64,000 nucleotides of DNA, taken from contig NZ_LWBL02000030.1 of assembly GCF_001644195.2 (NCBI RefSeq), positions 62,001-126,000 of the forward strand, written 5' to 3'. The position numbers and the translations under genes were made by a program. Positions within the stretch are counted from its first letter, which is position 1. Each line of letters begins with the position of its first letter. Source of the stretch: Bacillus marinisedimentorum. GTDB lineage: Bacteria > Bacillota > Bacilli > Bacillales > Bacillaceae_O. Positions 57,506-64,000 of the stretch are shown here, one piece after another. A model generated the notes under the pieces. It was not told the DNA's origin and did no database searches. It saw nothing but the letters and a program-made list of their open reading frames with translations.

Positions 57506-58456
57506 CTGGAACAGCCAGTCACTTTAAAGCAGAACGGACAAATCAACATCGTGCTTGATCGGAGCAATTCAGGACCGAAACCGAAAAAGCATCCGGCTGC
57601 CATGGCGGTACCCGTGCGAAAACCCGCCCCTGCCCCAGAACCGCTGAAACGGATAGAGGAAAAGCTGGATGGGCTCGTGGGACTAAGTGAAATGAAAACG
57701 AATGTAAAAGAAATCTATGCCTGGTTAAATATGTGTCAAAAACGGGAAGCACTCGGATTGAAAACGGGCAGGCAGTCGATGCATATGCTGTTCAAAGGGA
57801 ATCCGGGAACAGGGAAAACAACGGTGGCGCGGCTCCTGGCCGAATTATTTGCTGAACTGAATGTTCTGTCCAAGGGGCATCTGATTGAAGCGGAAAGAGC
57901 CGATCTTGTCGGTGAATACATCGGGCACACCGCCCAAAAGACAAGGGATCTCGTGAAAAAAGCACAGGGCGGCATCCTTTTTATCGATGAAGCATATTCA
58001 CTTGCACGCGGCGGTGAAAAAGATTTTGGCAAAGAAGCGATAGATACGCTCGTCAAATCGATGGAAGATCATAAAGATACGTTCATACTAATCCTTGCGG
58101 GTTATTCGAATGAGATGGAACATTTTTTGTCGCTGAATCCGGGCTTGCCCTCCAGGTTCCCGATCGTCATTGACTTCCCTGATTATACAGTGAGCCAGCT
58201 GTTGGAGATTGCAGGAAAGATGATGGAAGAAAGGCAATATGTATTTTCCGGGGAGGCGGAGCACAAACTAAAGGAGCATTTGAAACAGCTTCAAGTCGGA
58301 GCAGCGGGTGAAGCATTCTCCAATGCCAGGTATATCCGAAATATCATAGAAAAATCGATACGCGCCCATGCGATGCGCTTATTAATGGATGAACAGGCAG
58401 ATAAGACGGAGTTGATGACTGTGAGAAGCCATGATTTGCGGCTGCCGGCAAAATGA
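57506..58456 (+). CDS. spoVK: Stage V sporulation protein K, AAA ATPase
   Basis: A 316-residue CbbX-like AAA protein needed for spore maturation: Walker A GNPGTGKTTVARLL, ERADLVGEYIGHTAQKT, Walker B GGILFIDEAYSLARGG, and LNPGLPSRFPIVIDFPDY (arginine finger region). The first ATG/GTG codon in frame is GTG 57551, but the frame is open back to the stop at 57500, and those codons encode LEQPVTLKQNGQINIV, which matches the N terminus of B. subtilis SpoVK (MLERAVTYKNNGQINII). GAGGTGAT at 57493-57500 is five bases from CTG 57506. I therefore propose a CTG start; GTG 57551 is the alternative. Confidence 0.9.
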   Translation: MEQPVTLKQNGQINIVLDRSNSGPKPKKHPAAMAVPVRKPAPAPEPLKRIEEKLDGLVGLSEMKTNVKEIYAWLNMCQKREALGLKTGRQSMHMLFKGNPGTGKTTVARLLAELFAELNVLSKGHLIEAERADLVGEYIGHTAQKTRDLVKKAQGGILFIDEAYSLARGGEKDFGKEAIDTLVKSMEDHKDTFILILAGYSNEMEHFLSLNPGLPSRFPIVIDFPDYTVSQLLEIAGKMMEERQYVFSGEAEHKLKEHLKQLQVGAAGEAFSNARYIRNIIEKSIRAHAMRLLMDEQADKTELMTVRSHDLRLPAK

Positions 58457-58484
58457 AACCGTCATTTATTGTAGACCGAATTTT

Positions 58485-58513
58485 TTGACAGTATACCGTC
58501 TGTTTTGTATCAT
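58485..58513 (+). promoter_or_regulatory. Sigma-A promoter of the DUF302 gene
   Basis: TTGACA, 17 bases, TATCAT; about 50 bases before the DUF302 start. Confidence 0.78.
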
Positions 58514-58564
58514 ACCAGTGAGGGTAAAAATAAACGTAACAAATATAAAACAGGAGGGAAGCCA

Positions 58565-58948
58565 ATGTTCCATTACACAGTTGAAACAGACAAAAGCATG
58601 GACCAGGCAATTGAATCGCTAGAAGGGGCACTTCAGGAAGTGAAATTCGGTGTTCTCTGGCAGTTTGACATTAAGGAAAAATTGAATGCAAAAGGCCTTG
58701 ACTTCCAGCAGCCATACAAGGTTCTTGAAGTTTGCAACCCGTTTGAGGCGAATCGTGTCCTTCAGGAAAATCACATGGTCGGCTATTTTTTACCTTGTAA
58801 AATCGTCGTTTACGAGGAAGGCGGCACGACAAAAATCGGTTTGCCGAAGCCTACTGCCATGATCAGCATGGTGGATGACGGCAATTTGAAAGGAATCGCT
58901 GAAGAAATTGAAGCGACACTTATTGACGTTCTTGATAAGGTGAAGTAA
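58565..58948 (+). CDS. DUF302 domain protein
   Basis: A 127-residue soluble protein. The DUF302 pattern is clear: KSMDQAIESLEGALQEVKFGVLWQFDIKEKL, YKVLEVCNPFEANRVLQ, YFLPCKIVVYEEGGTTKIGLPKPTAMI. Two cysteines are conserved-looking (CNP and PCK). The frame could begin at 58505, but GGAGGGAAGCC before the ATG at 58565 and the promoter position exclude that. Function unknown; proteins of this family occur near redox and envelope genes elsewhere. The transcript ends in an F4 element. Confidence 0.9.
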   Translation: MFHYTVETDKSMDQAIESLEGALQEVKFGVLWQFDIKEKLNAKGLDFQQPYKVLEVCNPFEANRVLQENHMVGYFLPCKIVVYEEGGTTKIGLPKPTAMISMVDDGNLKGIAEEIEATLIDVLDKVK

Positions 58949-58951
58949 TTT

Positions 58952-59113
58952 AAAAACTCCGGCCGAAGCTAAATAGTTCCGATACTGTGGAGAAAATCTA
59001 AATTAACATGTTAAATGACATGCAAAAACACACTACTTTTAGCACCATAATTAACAGTACAAATAGCAAACAAAAGACGCTTGGATTTTTATTTTCCAAG
59101 CGTCCTTTTTATA
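58952..59113 (+). repeat. F4 element, copy B, ending in the DUF302 gene terminator
   Basis: Starts four bases after the DUF302 stop: AAAAACTCCGGCCGAAGC, TAAATAGTTCCGATA, TGACATGCAAAAACA, TTAACAGTACAAATAGCAAA, then the hairpin GACGCTTGG / CCAAGCGTC (59076-59104) and a T-tract. Same architecture as copy A with a different closing hairpin. Confidence 0.72.
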
Positions 59114-59199
59114 TTCTTTTATTCAATTAAAGCCCCCGTTTGTTGAATAAGGTCCAACTTCAGTATGCTTTCACATACTTTTTTGCAATGTGATGGTAC

Positions 59200-59396
59200 C
59201 TGTTGATTTCCGCTGCAGGGGGTTCGCTTTCACCCAAGGGCACAAGGGCGACATCTGTTCCTGCTTCCCTCCGGTCGCACTCACAGTGTCTTCTTTGCCG
59301 CGGGGCGGGCGCTGAGCCTCCTCGCTTACGCTGCGGGGTCTCAGCTGTCCCGCTACTCCCGCTGGAGTCTCATCCCCTTCCGCTCCAATCAACTGG
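59200..59396 (-). repeat. F1 repeat element, copy 3 (reverse), with the 67-bp module
   Basis: On the - strand: CAGTTGATTGGAGCGGAAGG, GAGACTCCAGCGGGAG, CTGAGACCCCGCAGCG, CGCCCGCCCCGCGG, then the 67-bp module (59231-59297 on +), then AAAGCGA and CGGAAATCAAC. The outer 30-bp inverted repeats of copies 1 and 2 are not evident. The module differs from 4120-4186 at two bases. Confidence 0.82.
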
Positions 59397-59399
59397 TGA

Positions 59400-59776
59400 A
59401 TGAGCAACGTTTCCAAGCCACATCGTAATAAATTGAAATACTTAAAAAGAGAAACAGCGCTGGAATGAAGATAACGCGACATGGTTGGCAGTATCAACAT
59501 TCCTGCATATCGTTTGTTTCGCTTTGCTGAAATCGCCTGTTACACCATCAAAGGCAACGAATGGTTGAAAAGCAACCGTTTCATAGCGGATATCGTATAC
59601 CGATCCTTCTTGCCTCGCGTTGGTACCAGAGTAGATGGGATATAATTATAATGATCTAAACTCCTCTGACTTGAGGCACTTTTATCATCTATCGCTTGGC
59701 TTGTACGATATGATCGCTTGATAGATGCTTGATCAAAACGTTCATTAAAATGGGATTGGAATGTTTGGCCTGGCAA
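59400..59776 (-). other. Unrecognised sequence, possibly a decayed reading frame
   Basis: The - strand is open from 59776 to a stop at 59540 and, in the same frame, open again through about 59400. The text (for example DHYNYIPSTLVPTRG) matches no family I know, and there is no clear ribosome binding site. It could be a remnant of a mobile gene or chance. No feature is claimed beyond that. Confidence 0.25.
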
Positions 59777-59777
59777 C

Positions 59778-59906
59778 TAAGTGGATTGGAGTGGAAGGCA
59801 TGAGACTCCTGCGGGACTAGCGAACAGGAAAGACCCCGCAGCGCAGCGAGGAGGCTTGCCGGACGCCCCGCGGAAAGCGAATGCCTGCAACGGAAAGGAA
59901 CGGACA
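59778..59906 (+). repeat. F1 repeat element, copy 4
   Basis: GGATTGGAGTGGAAGGC, ATGAGACTCCTGCGGGAC, AAAGACCCCGCAGCGCAGC, GAGGAGGCTTGCCGGACG and CCCCGCGGAAAGCGAATGCC. It is in the opposite orientation to copy 3, 380 bases away. No inserted module. Confidence 0.82.
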
Positions 59907-60156
59907 AACTTCAGGAATGTCATTTTCCTTCTTCCACTATCCTGCCCGTTAATTGTATTTTTCCACAAACTCTACATTTACTTTAACATAAAATAACAAT
60001 TACCCTCTTGGTTTTAAAAAAATAAGCATCGCAAATAACATACCAATTCACATAGGAAAAAGTACATTGACAACAGCTATTGACATTATATTATTTGGGG
60101 TGTGATTTTGTATGCTAATTCGAGCGTCAATCTCCAATAATCGTTGATATACAAGG

Positions 60157-60278
60157 AAAAAAGAATAGACCAAATCATATGTGATTTGGTCTGCTAATTG
60201 GTCTGCTAATTGGTCTGCTATTTCGTATGTTTCTCCACCCAAACGGAACTACTTAGGCCGAAGCGCCGGAGTTTTTTC
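60157..60278 (-). repeat. F4 element, copy C (reverse), terminator of the TRIC gene
   Basis: Read on the - strand: AAAAAACTCCGGCGCTTCGG, CCTAAGTAGTTCCG, AAATAGCAGACC, then the hairpin AGACCAAATCA / TGATTTGGTCT (60167-60192) and ATTCTTTTTT. The middle block of copies A and B is missing. It would terminate transcription of the - strand gene at 60402-61022. Confidence 0.55.
60184..60220. repeat. 12-bp tandem repeat inside F4 copy C
   Basis: Three consecutive near-identical units of ATTGGTCTGCTA (the first with an extra T), overlapping the arm of the terminator hairpin. Confidence 0.8.
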
Positions 60279-60284
60279 ATTGTT

Positions 60285-60388
60285 AAGGAAATTATATAAG
60301 CGTTGTGGATAAAAAGCCAGGAGGGAATCATCCAGCACCAGGCGCCAGCGGCTATCGTCATAAGCGGGCGCCTTGCGCATTTGTTCCG
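60285..60388 (+). repeat. F2 repeat element, copy 4, short form
   Basis: AAGGAAATTATATAAGCG, TTGTGGATAAAAAGCCAGG, CCAGCACCAGGCGCCAGCGG, CTATCGTCATAAGCGGGCGC and GCGCATTTGTTCC. The inner hairpin segment of the other copies (CCCTCCGGGAGG to CGCTTATGCG) is absent. It starts eight bases after a TTTTTT run on the + strand. Confidence 0.8.
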
Positions 60389-60401
60389 GTCTGTCACACT
60401 A

Positions 60402-61022
60402 TTACTGAAGATGCTGGTCGTTTTGCTGAGTGGGCATCGAGGGCAGCTTCCAGCGGTAATGAACGGAGAGCATGCGCAGGACAACAAGCGCCGCAAGAAG
60501 AAAGTAAAGTTCAAAAGGTCTGCTTGCAAGTCCGATACCGATAATGAGTCCCCCGAGAACAGCCCAGGCCGCATACACATCATCACGGAGCACAACCGGC
60601 TTCCTGCCGGCCAAGATGTCTCGGATGATTCCGCCGCCGCTTCCCGTAAGGACAGCAGCAACAATCACTGCACTGATATGATGGTTCATGCCTGAGGCAT
60701 AAACCGCTCCCTGTATGGCAAACGCCGACAGCCCGATGGCATCGAAAAAACTTTCCCATTTGCGCCAGTGTGGTAAAATGACACGGGGAAACAAAAAAAT
60801 GAGTGTAATGAAAACGATTGCCGCGATAAACAGTTCATTTTGGGCCCAGAGCTCTGACACCGGTATGCCGATCAGCAAATTCCTGACAGCCCCACCCCCG
60901 AATGCCGCCGCAAAACCAAGTATATAAAAACCGAGAAGGTCGTAGTCTTCCTCCATGGCAACAATTGCCCCGCTGGCCGCGAACGCGAGAGTGCCGATCA
61001 TATTAAAAACTTCCCAAGTCAT
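60402..61022 (-). CDS. TRIC-type cation channel family membrane protein (UPF0126)
   Basis: A 206-residue protein with seven predicted membrane helices and the internal duplication typical of trimeric intracellular cation channels. The repeated motif is GGGAVRNLLIG in the first half and GGGIIRDILAG in the second. B. subtilis YvgT is a relative; monovalent cation conductance is inferred from prokaryotic TRIC homologues. AGGTG lies upstream of the - strand ATG at 61022. It is divergent from hflX and its 3' end runs into F2 and F4 elements. Confidence 0.9.
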   Translation of the reverse strand: MTWEVFNMIGTLAFAASGAIVAMEEDYDLLGFYILGFAAAFGGGAVRNLLIGIPVSELWAQNELFIAAIVFITLIFLFPRVILPHWRKWESFFDAIGLSAFAIQGAVYASGMNHHISAVIVAAVLTGSGGGIIRDILAGRKPVVLRDDVYAAWAVLGGLIIGIGLASRPFELYFLLAALVVLRMLSVHYRWKLPSMPTQQNDQHLQ

Positions 61023-61127
61023 TCAAGCACCTACTTTTAAATCGAGTCATTTCAGGATATACAAGAAGTAATCCTTTGAAAATAGTAATGGTTCTAAGCG
61101 TAAAGTGCAACAACTATTTATTGCCTC

Positions 61128-61136
61128 TGCTATGAT
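61128..61136 (+). promoter_or_regulatory. Extended -10 promoter of hflX
   Basis: TGCTATGAT, 35 bases upstream of the hflX start, in the divergent gap with the TRIC gene; no clear -35. Confidence 0.45.
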
Positions 61137-61170
61137 AAAGAAAAATGGATGCTGAAAGGCGGGATGCATC

Positions 61171-62436
61171 ATGGATCATGTAAAAGACAGAGAAAGAGCT
61201 GTGCTGGTCGCATCGTGGCTGCAACAGGACACGGAAGAAAGGATCGAGTACTCACTTGATGAATTGGCATCTTTAACAGGTACAGCAGGTGGGGAGGTCG
61301 CAGGAGTATATACACAAAAACGACAGAAAATCGATCCGGCGACTTACATTGGAAAAGGAAAAATCCAAGAAATCGCGGCAGCAGCCGATGAGTTGGATGC
61401 AGACCTCGTTATTTTTAATGATGAATTATCCCCTTCCCAAATCAGAAACTTATCAGGCTTATTCCATCAGCGGGTCATCGATCGGACCCAGCTCATACTA
61501 GATATTTTCGCGGGTCGGGCAAAGTCGAGGGAAGGCCAGCTGCAGGTCGAGCTTGCCCAGCTTCAATATTTGCTGCCAAGACTCGGCGGGCAGGGTGAAG
61601 CAATGTCCAGGCTTGGTGCCGGCATCGGGACGAGGGGACCGGGTGAAACCAAACTGGAATCGGACCGCCGCCATATCAGGCGCCGTATCGATGACTTGAA
61701 AAAACAGCTTCAGGTCATCGTCGAACATAGGGAGCGCTATCGTGAAAGGAGAAAAAGGAACAGAGCGACCCAGATAGCGCTTGTAGGATACACAAATGCC
61801 GGAAAATCAACCCTGTTCAACAAGCTGACAGAAGCGGAATCATTTGAGGAGGATCTGCTGTTTGCTACCCTTGATCCGTTAACGAGGAAAATGATTATTC
61901 CATCTGGGGCAACTGTTTTGCTGACCGACACTGTCGGGTTCATCCAGGATTTGCCGACAACCCTCGTGGCAGCTTTCCGGTCAACCCTCGAAGAAGTTAA
62001 GGAGGCAGACTTAATCGTTCATGTCGTGGACTCATCGAACCCGGATCATTTCAATCATGAAGAAACAGTGTATGAACTGCTCGAAGACCTAGGGGTCAAC
62101 GACATTCCGATTCTTACAGTCTATAACAAAAAGGATGAAATGCTTGAAGACTTTATTCCCGGAACGCGTGCCGGTTCCAAATTGCTGATCAGTGCATTCG
62201 AAGAAGAGGATATCAACCGGTTGAAAGCGGAAGTCCAATCTTGCCTGATTAAGGAAATGACCGCTTACGATGTGACTGTCAATGAAAATAACGGGCGCCT
62301 TCTTGCGCGGCTCGCTGCCGAAACGATCCTGCAGGAAAGAACATACGATGAAGCTGAAACAGGTTACCGCTGTACGGGGTATATCCACCCGCACGTGCCA
62401 TTGTATAAAGAACTGGCTGAAAATAAAGGAGAATAG
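61171..62436 (+). CDS. hflX: Ribosome-associated GTPase HflX (YnbA)
   Basis: A 421-residue GTPase that splits stalled or stressed ribosomes. The N-terminal HflX domain has TYIGKGKIQEIAAAADE, FNDELSPSQIRNL and VIDRTQLILDIFAGRAKSREG. A helical linker follows with RLGGQGEAMSRLGAGIGTRGPGE. The G domain has GYTNAGKSTLFNKL (G1), DTVGFIQDLP (G3) and TVYNKKD (G4). AAAGGCGGG precedes the ATG at 61171. Adjacent to ynbB and glnR, as in B. subtilis. Confidence 0.95.
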   Translation: MDHVKDRERAVLVASWLQQDTEERIEYSLDELASLTGTAGGEVAGVYTQKRQKIDPATYIGKGKIQEIAAAADELDADLVIFNDELSPSQIRNLSGLFHQRVIDRTQLILDIFAGRAKSREGQLQVELAQLQYLLPRLGGQGEAMSRLGAGIGTRGPGETKLESDRRHIRRRIDDLKKQLQVIVEHRERYRERRKRNRATQIALVGYTNAGKSTLFNKLTEAESFEEDLLFATLDPLTRKMIIPSGATVLLTDTVGFIQDLPTTLVAAFRSTLEEVKEADLIVHVVDSSNPDHFNHEETVYELLEDLGVNDIPILTVYNKKDEMLEDFIPGTRAGSKLLISAFEEEDINRLKAEVQSCLIKEMTAYDVTVNENNGRLLARLAAETILQERTYDEAETGYRCTGYIHPHVPLYKELAENKGE

Positions 62437-62440
62437 CAGC

Positions 62441-63709
62441 ATGTACGAACATTTTACAAACAGCAGTAAAATCGAGCAATACGCCAATGAAATCGAAAAA
62501 CAAATCGAACCGCTTCACCGGATAGCTGATCAAACAGCTGAATCGAACCAATTCCGCGTCCTGGAAAGCTTCCGTCATTTCCAGGTAAGTGATTTTCATT
62601 TCACACCCTCGACCGGCTACGGCTATGATGATGCCGGCCGGGACACATTGGAAAGGGTATATGCACGGGCGCTTGGCGCCGAAGCGGGACTTGTGCGGCC
62701 ACAAATCATTTCCGGCACCCATGCCATATCAACCGCATTATTCGGGGTTCTCCGCCCGGGGGATGAGCTCCTTTACATAACAGGCCGCCCTTATGACACC
62801 CTTGAAGAAATCGTCGGCATCCGCGGAAACGGGAAAGGTTCGCTCAAAGAGTTCGGAATCAAATACCGTTCAATCGATCTGACTGAAGAGGGGATGGTTG
62901 ATTTTAACGCTGTAAAACAAGCGATCGGATCCAATACGAAGATGATCGGAATTCAGCGTTCCAAAGGCTACGGCATACGTCCATCTTATACAGTTGAAGA
63001 AATCCGGGAAATGATTGATTTTGTAAAGGATCTCAAAGAAGACATCATCGTTTTCGTTGATAACTGTTACGGAGAATTTGTGGAAACGATGGAACCGGCT
63101 CACGCAGGAGCAGATCTAATGGCCGGCTCACTTATTAAAAATCCAGGTGGGGGACTCGCTAAAACAGGAGGCTATATCGTCGGCAGGGCCGATCTGGTGG
63201 AATTATGCGGGTACAGGCTGACATCACCGGGAATCGGAGCCGAAGCAGGTGCATCTCTATACAGCCTCCAGGAAATGTATCAAGGATTTTTTCTTGCACC
63301 ACATATTGTTGCCCAGGCGGTAAAAGGGGCGATTTTCACATCTGCCTTTTTAGAAAAAGCAGGTTTAAGGACATCTCCAAAATGGAATAGTAAAAGGACT
63401 GATTTGATTCAATCCGTAGAATTTGATGATGCTGAAAGCATGGTGTCGTTCTGTCAGGCGATTCAGTTCGCTTCACCCGTCAATTCCCATGTGACACCGC
63501 ATCCGAGTTATATGCCGGGCTATGAAGATGACGTCATCATGGCGGCGGGAACCTTCATTCAGGGGGCTAGCCTGGAGCTCACAGCCGATGGGCCGATCCG
63601 GCCGCCTTTTACCGCATACGTACAGGGCGGTCTGACTTATGAGCATGTGAAAATTGCAGTATGCCAGGCAGTTGACCGGCTAGAGGAAGATGGGCTGATC
63701 AAATTATGA
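62441..63709 (+). CDS. ynbB: YnbB, PLP-dependent methionine gamma-lyase family protein
   Basis: A 422-residue fold-type I PLP enzyme of the 'aluminium resistance' family: FTPSTGYGYDDAGRDTLERVYA, RPQIISGTHAIS, FVDNCYGEFVE (PLP aspartate region) and GSLIKNPGGGLAKTGGYIVG with the likely PLP lysine. The real substrate is unknown. A longer frame begins at 62282 inside hflX, but AAAGGAG at the end of hflX and the start MYEHF favour 62441. It is separated from hflX by four bases, so co-transcribed. Confidence 0.92.
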   Translation: MYEHFTNSSKIEQYANEIEKQIEPLHRIADQTAESNQFRVLESFRHFQVSDFHFTPSTGYGYDDAGRDTLERVYARALGAEAGLVRPQIISGTHAISTALFGVLRPGDELLYITGRPYDTLEEIVGIRGNGKGSLKEFGIKYRSIDLTEEGMVDFNAVKQAIGSNTKMIGIQRSKGYGIRPSYTVEEIREMIDFVKDLKEDIIVFVDNCYGEFVETMEPAHAGADLMAGSLIKNPGGGLAKTGGYIVGRADLVELCGYRLTSPGIGAEAGASLYSLQEMYQGFFLAPHIVAQAVKGAIFTSAFLEKAGLRTSPKWNSKRTDLIQSVEFDDAESMVSFCQAIQFASPVNSHVTPHPSYMPGYEDDVIMAAGTFIQGASLELTADGPIRPPFTAYVQGGLTYEHVKIAVCQAVDRLEEDGLIKL

Positions 63710-63724
63710 ACCGGCGTTGACGTT

Positions 63725-63745
63725 AAAAGGGCTGAAGCCCTTTTT
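63725..63745 (+). terminator. Terminator after ynbB
   Basis: AAAAGGGCT / AGCCCTTTTT with a two-base loop as drawn (a larger loop in practice). Confidence 0.85.
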
Positions 63746-63793
63746 CTCATTTTGCTTGCAATTCCCCCGGGGAAGTCTCCTCAAAAAAAATAA

Positions 63794-63810
63794 TGTGAGA
63801 AAACCTAACA
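63794..63810 (+). promoter_or_regulatory. GlnR box 1 upstream of glnR
   Basis: TGTGAGAAAACCTAACA fits the GlnR/TnrA consensus TGTNA-N7-TNACA exactly and lies just upstream of the -35. Confidence 0.85.
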
Positions 63811-63815
63811 TCCAT

Positions 63816-63844
63816 TTGACAACATACCTTACATAAGATAAACT
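63816..63844 (+). promoter_or_regulatory. Promoter of glnR with overlapping GlnR box 2
   Basis: TTGACA, 17 bases, TAAACT. A second GlnR box, TGACAACATACCTTACA (63817-63833), has one mismatch and overlaps the -35, so bound GlnR would block RNA polymerase. Two boxes at the same place are known for B. subtilis glnRA. Confidence 0.8.
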
Positions 63845-63887
63845 GTTAGTAATTGAATAAGGAATGTTCTGAAAAGGAGGAGTTGCA

Positions 63888-64000
63888 ATGGGTGATACCA
63901 TACGCCGCAACATGCCCCTCTTTCCTATGGGAATCGTCATGAAACTCACAGAATTATCAGCCCGGCAAATTCGCTATTATGAAGAACACGGACTGGTAAG
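63888..64000 (+). CDS. glnR: Nitrogen regulator GlnR, N-terminal part (partial)
   Basis: The frame runs off the right edge. The 37 visible residues ([37 protein letters not shown]) are the start of GlnR, including the first half of the MerR-type winged helix. GlnR represses glnRA and other nitrogen genes when feedback-inhibited glutamine synthetase signals nitrogen excess; glnA is expected just outside the window. AAAGGAGGAG precedes the ATG. Confidence 0.96.
   Translation, partial: MGDTIRRNMPLFPMGIVMKLTELSARQIRYYEEHGLV

Noticed and set aside
60048-60242. 64-codon - strand frame containing repeated LADQ
   Set aside because: It is the translation of the 12-bp tandem repeat and the F4 hairpin, with only a TTG start and a terminator within the frame.
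1-64000. tRNA, rRNA, prophage or complete insertion sequence
   Set aside because: No cloverleaf, rRNA core sequence, phage structural gene or intact transposase was seen on either strand; the only recombinase-like gene is the degenerate one at 56309-57313.

Overview
This is a stretch of chromosome from a spore-forming member of the Bacillaceae (Firmicutes, roughly mid-40s % GC by eye). Gene content and order follow the Bacillus subtilis infB-to-glnR region almost gene for gene. Sporulation genes are abundant (dpaAB, spoIIIE, tepA, spoVS, cotE, spoVK, ymxH), ribosome binding sites are strong AGGAGG types, and TTG or GTG starts are common. No rRNA, tRNA, prophage, CRISPR array or intact insertion sequence was found. 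Nearly all genes lie on the + strand; two are on the - strand. The genus cannot be fixed from the sequence alone.

Layout. 1-6433: end of infB, ylxP, rbfA, truB, ribF, rpsO and pnp (translation, RNA modification, RNA decay). 6723-9809: ylxY, the M16 peptidase mlpA, and ymxH. 10130-14954: dpaA-dpaB (dipicolinate synthase), asd, dapG and dapA, which together convert aspartate to dihydrodipicolinate and then to the spore-core solute dipicolinic acid. 15250-20499: rnjB, tepA, ylzJ, spoIIIE. 20998-26642: the GntR regulator nupR next to a BMP-type nucleoside ABC transporter (nupNOPQ). 27216-33629: ymfF and ymfH (M16 pair), ymfI, ymfJ, ymfK, rodZ, pgsA. 33715-39783: cinA, recA with a LexA box, rny, ymdB, spoVS. 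40226-46955: an M19 dipeptidase, the two-gene 2-oxoacid:ferredoxin oxidoreductase korAB, and threonine catabolism tdh-kbl. 47117-58948: miaB, ricA, cotE, mutS, mutL, miaA, hfq, a divergent degenerate tyrosine recombinase, spoVK, and a DUF302 gene. 60402-64000: a TRIC-type channel gene (- strand), hflX, ynbB, and the start of glnR with its operators.

Three ribonucleases (PNPase, RNase J2, RNase Y) and the RNase Y partner RicA lie close together, as do the mismatch-repair pair mutSL and the tRNA i6A/ms2i6A pair miaA and miaB.

The genes are ordinary for the family; the unusual material is between them. I could recognise four dispersed repeat families by eye. F1 is an element of about 130-190 bp (318 bp where modules are inserted), in two copies with roughly 30-bp terminal inverted repeats; a 67-bp module sits at the same internal position in two copies. 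F2 is a hairpin-rich element found four times, each time just downstream of a T-tract. F3 is about 110 bp and diverged. F4 follows genes in the sense direction, shares a conserved 5' block, and ends each time in a different hairpin with a T-tract. A gene-poor 1.45-kb interval (58949-60401) collects copies of F1, F2 and F4. Other points of note are a tyrosine recombinase that has lost most catalytic residues, an RNase J2 with an intact HxHxDH motif, and a probable CTG start for spoVK.
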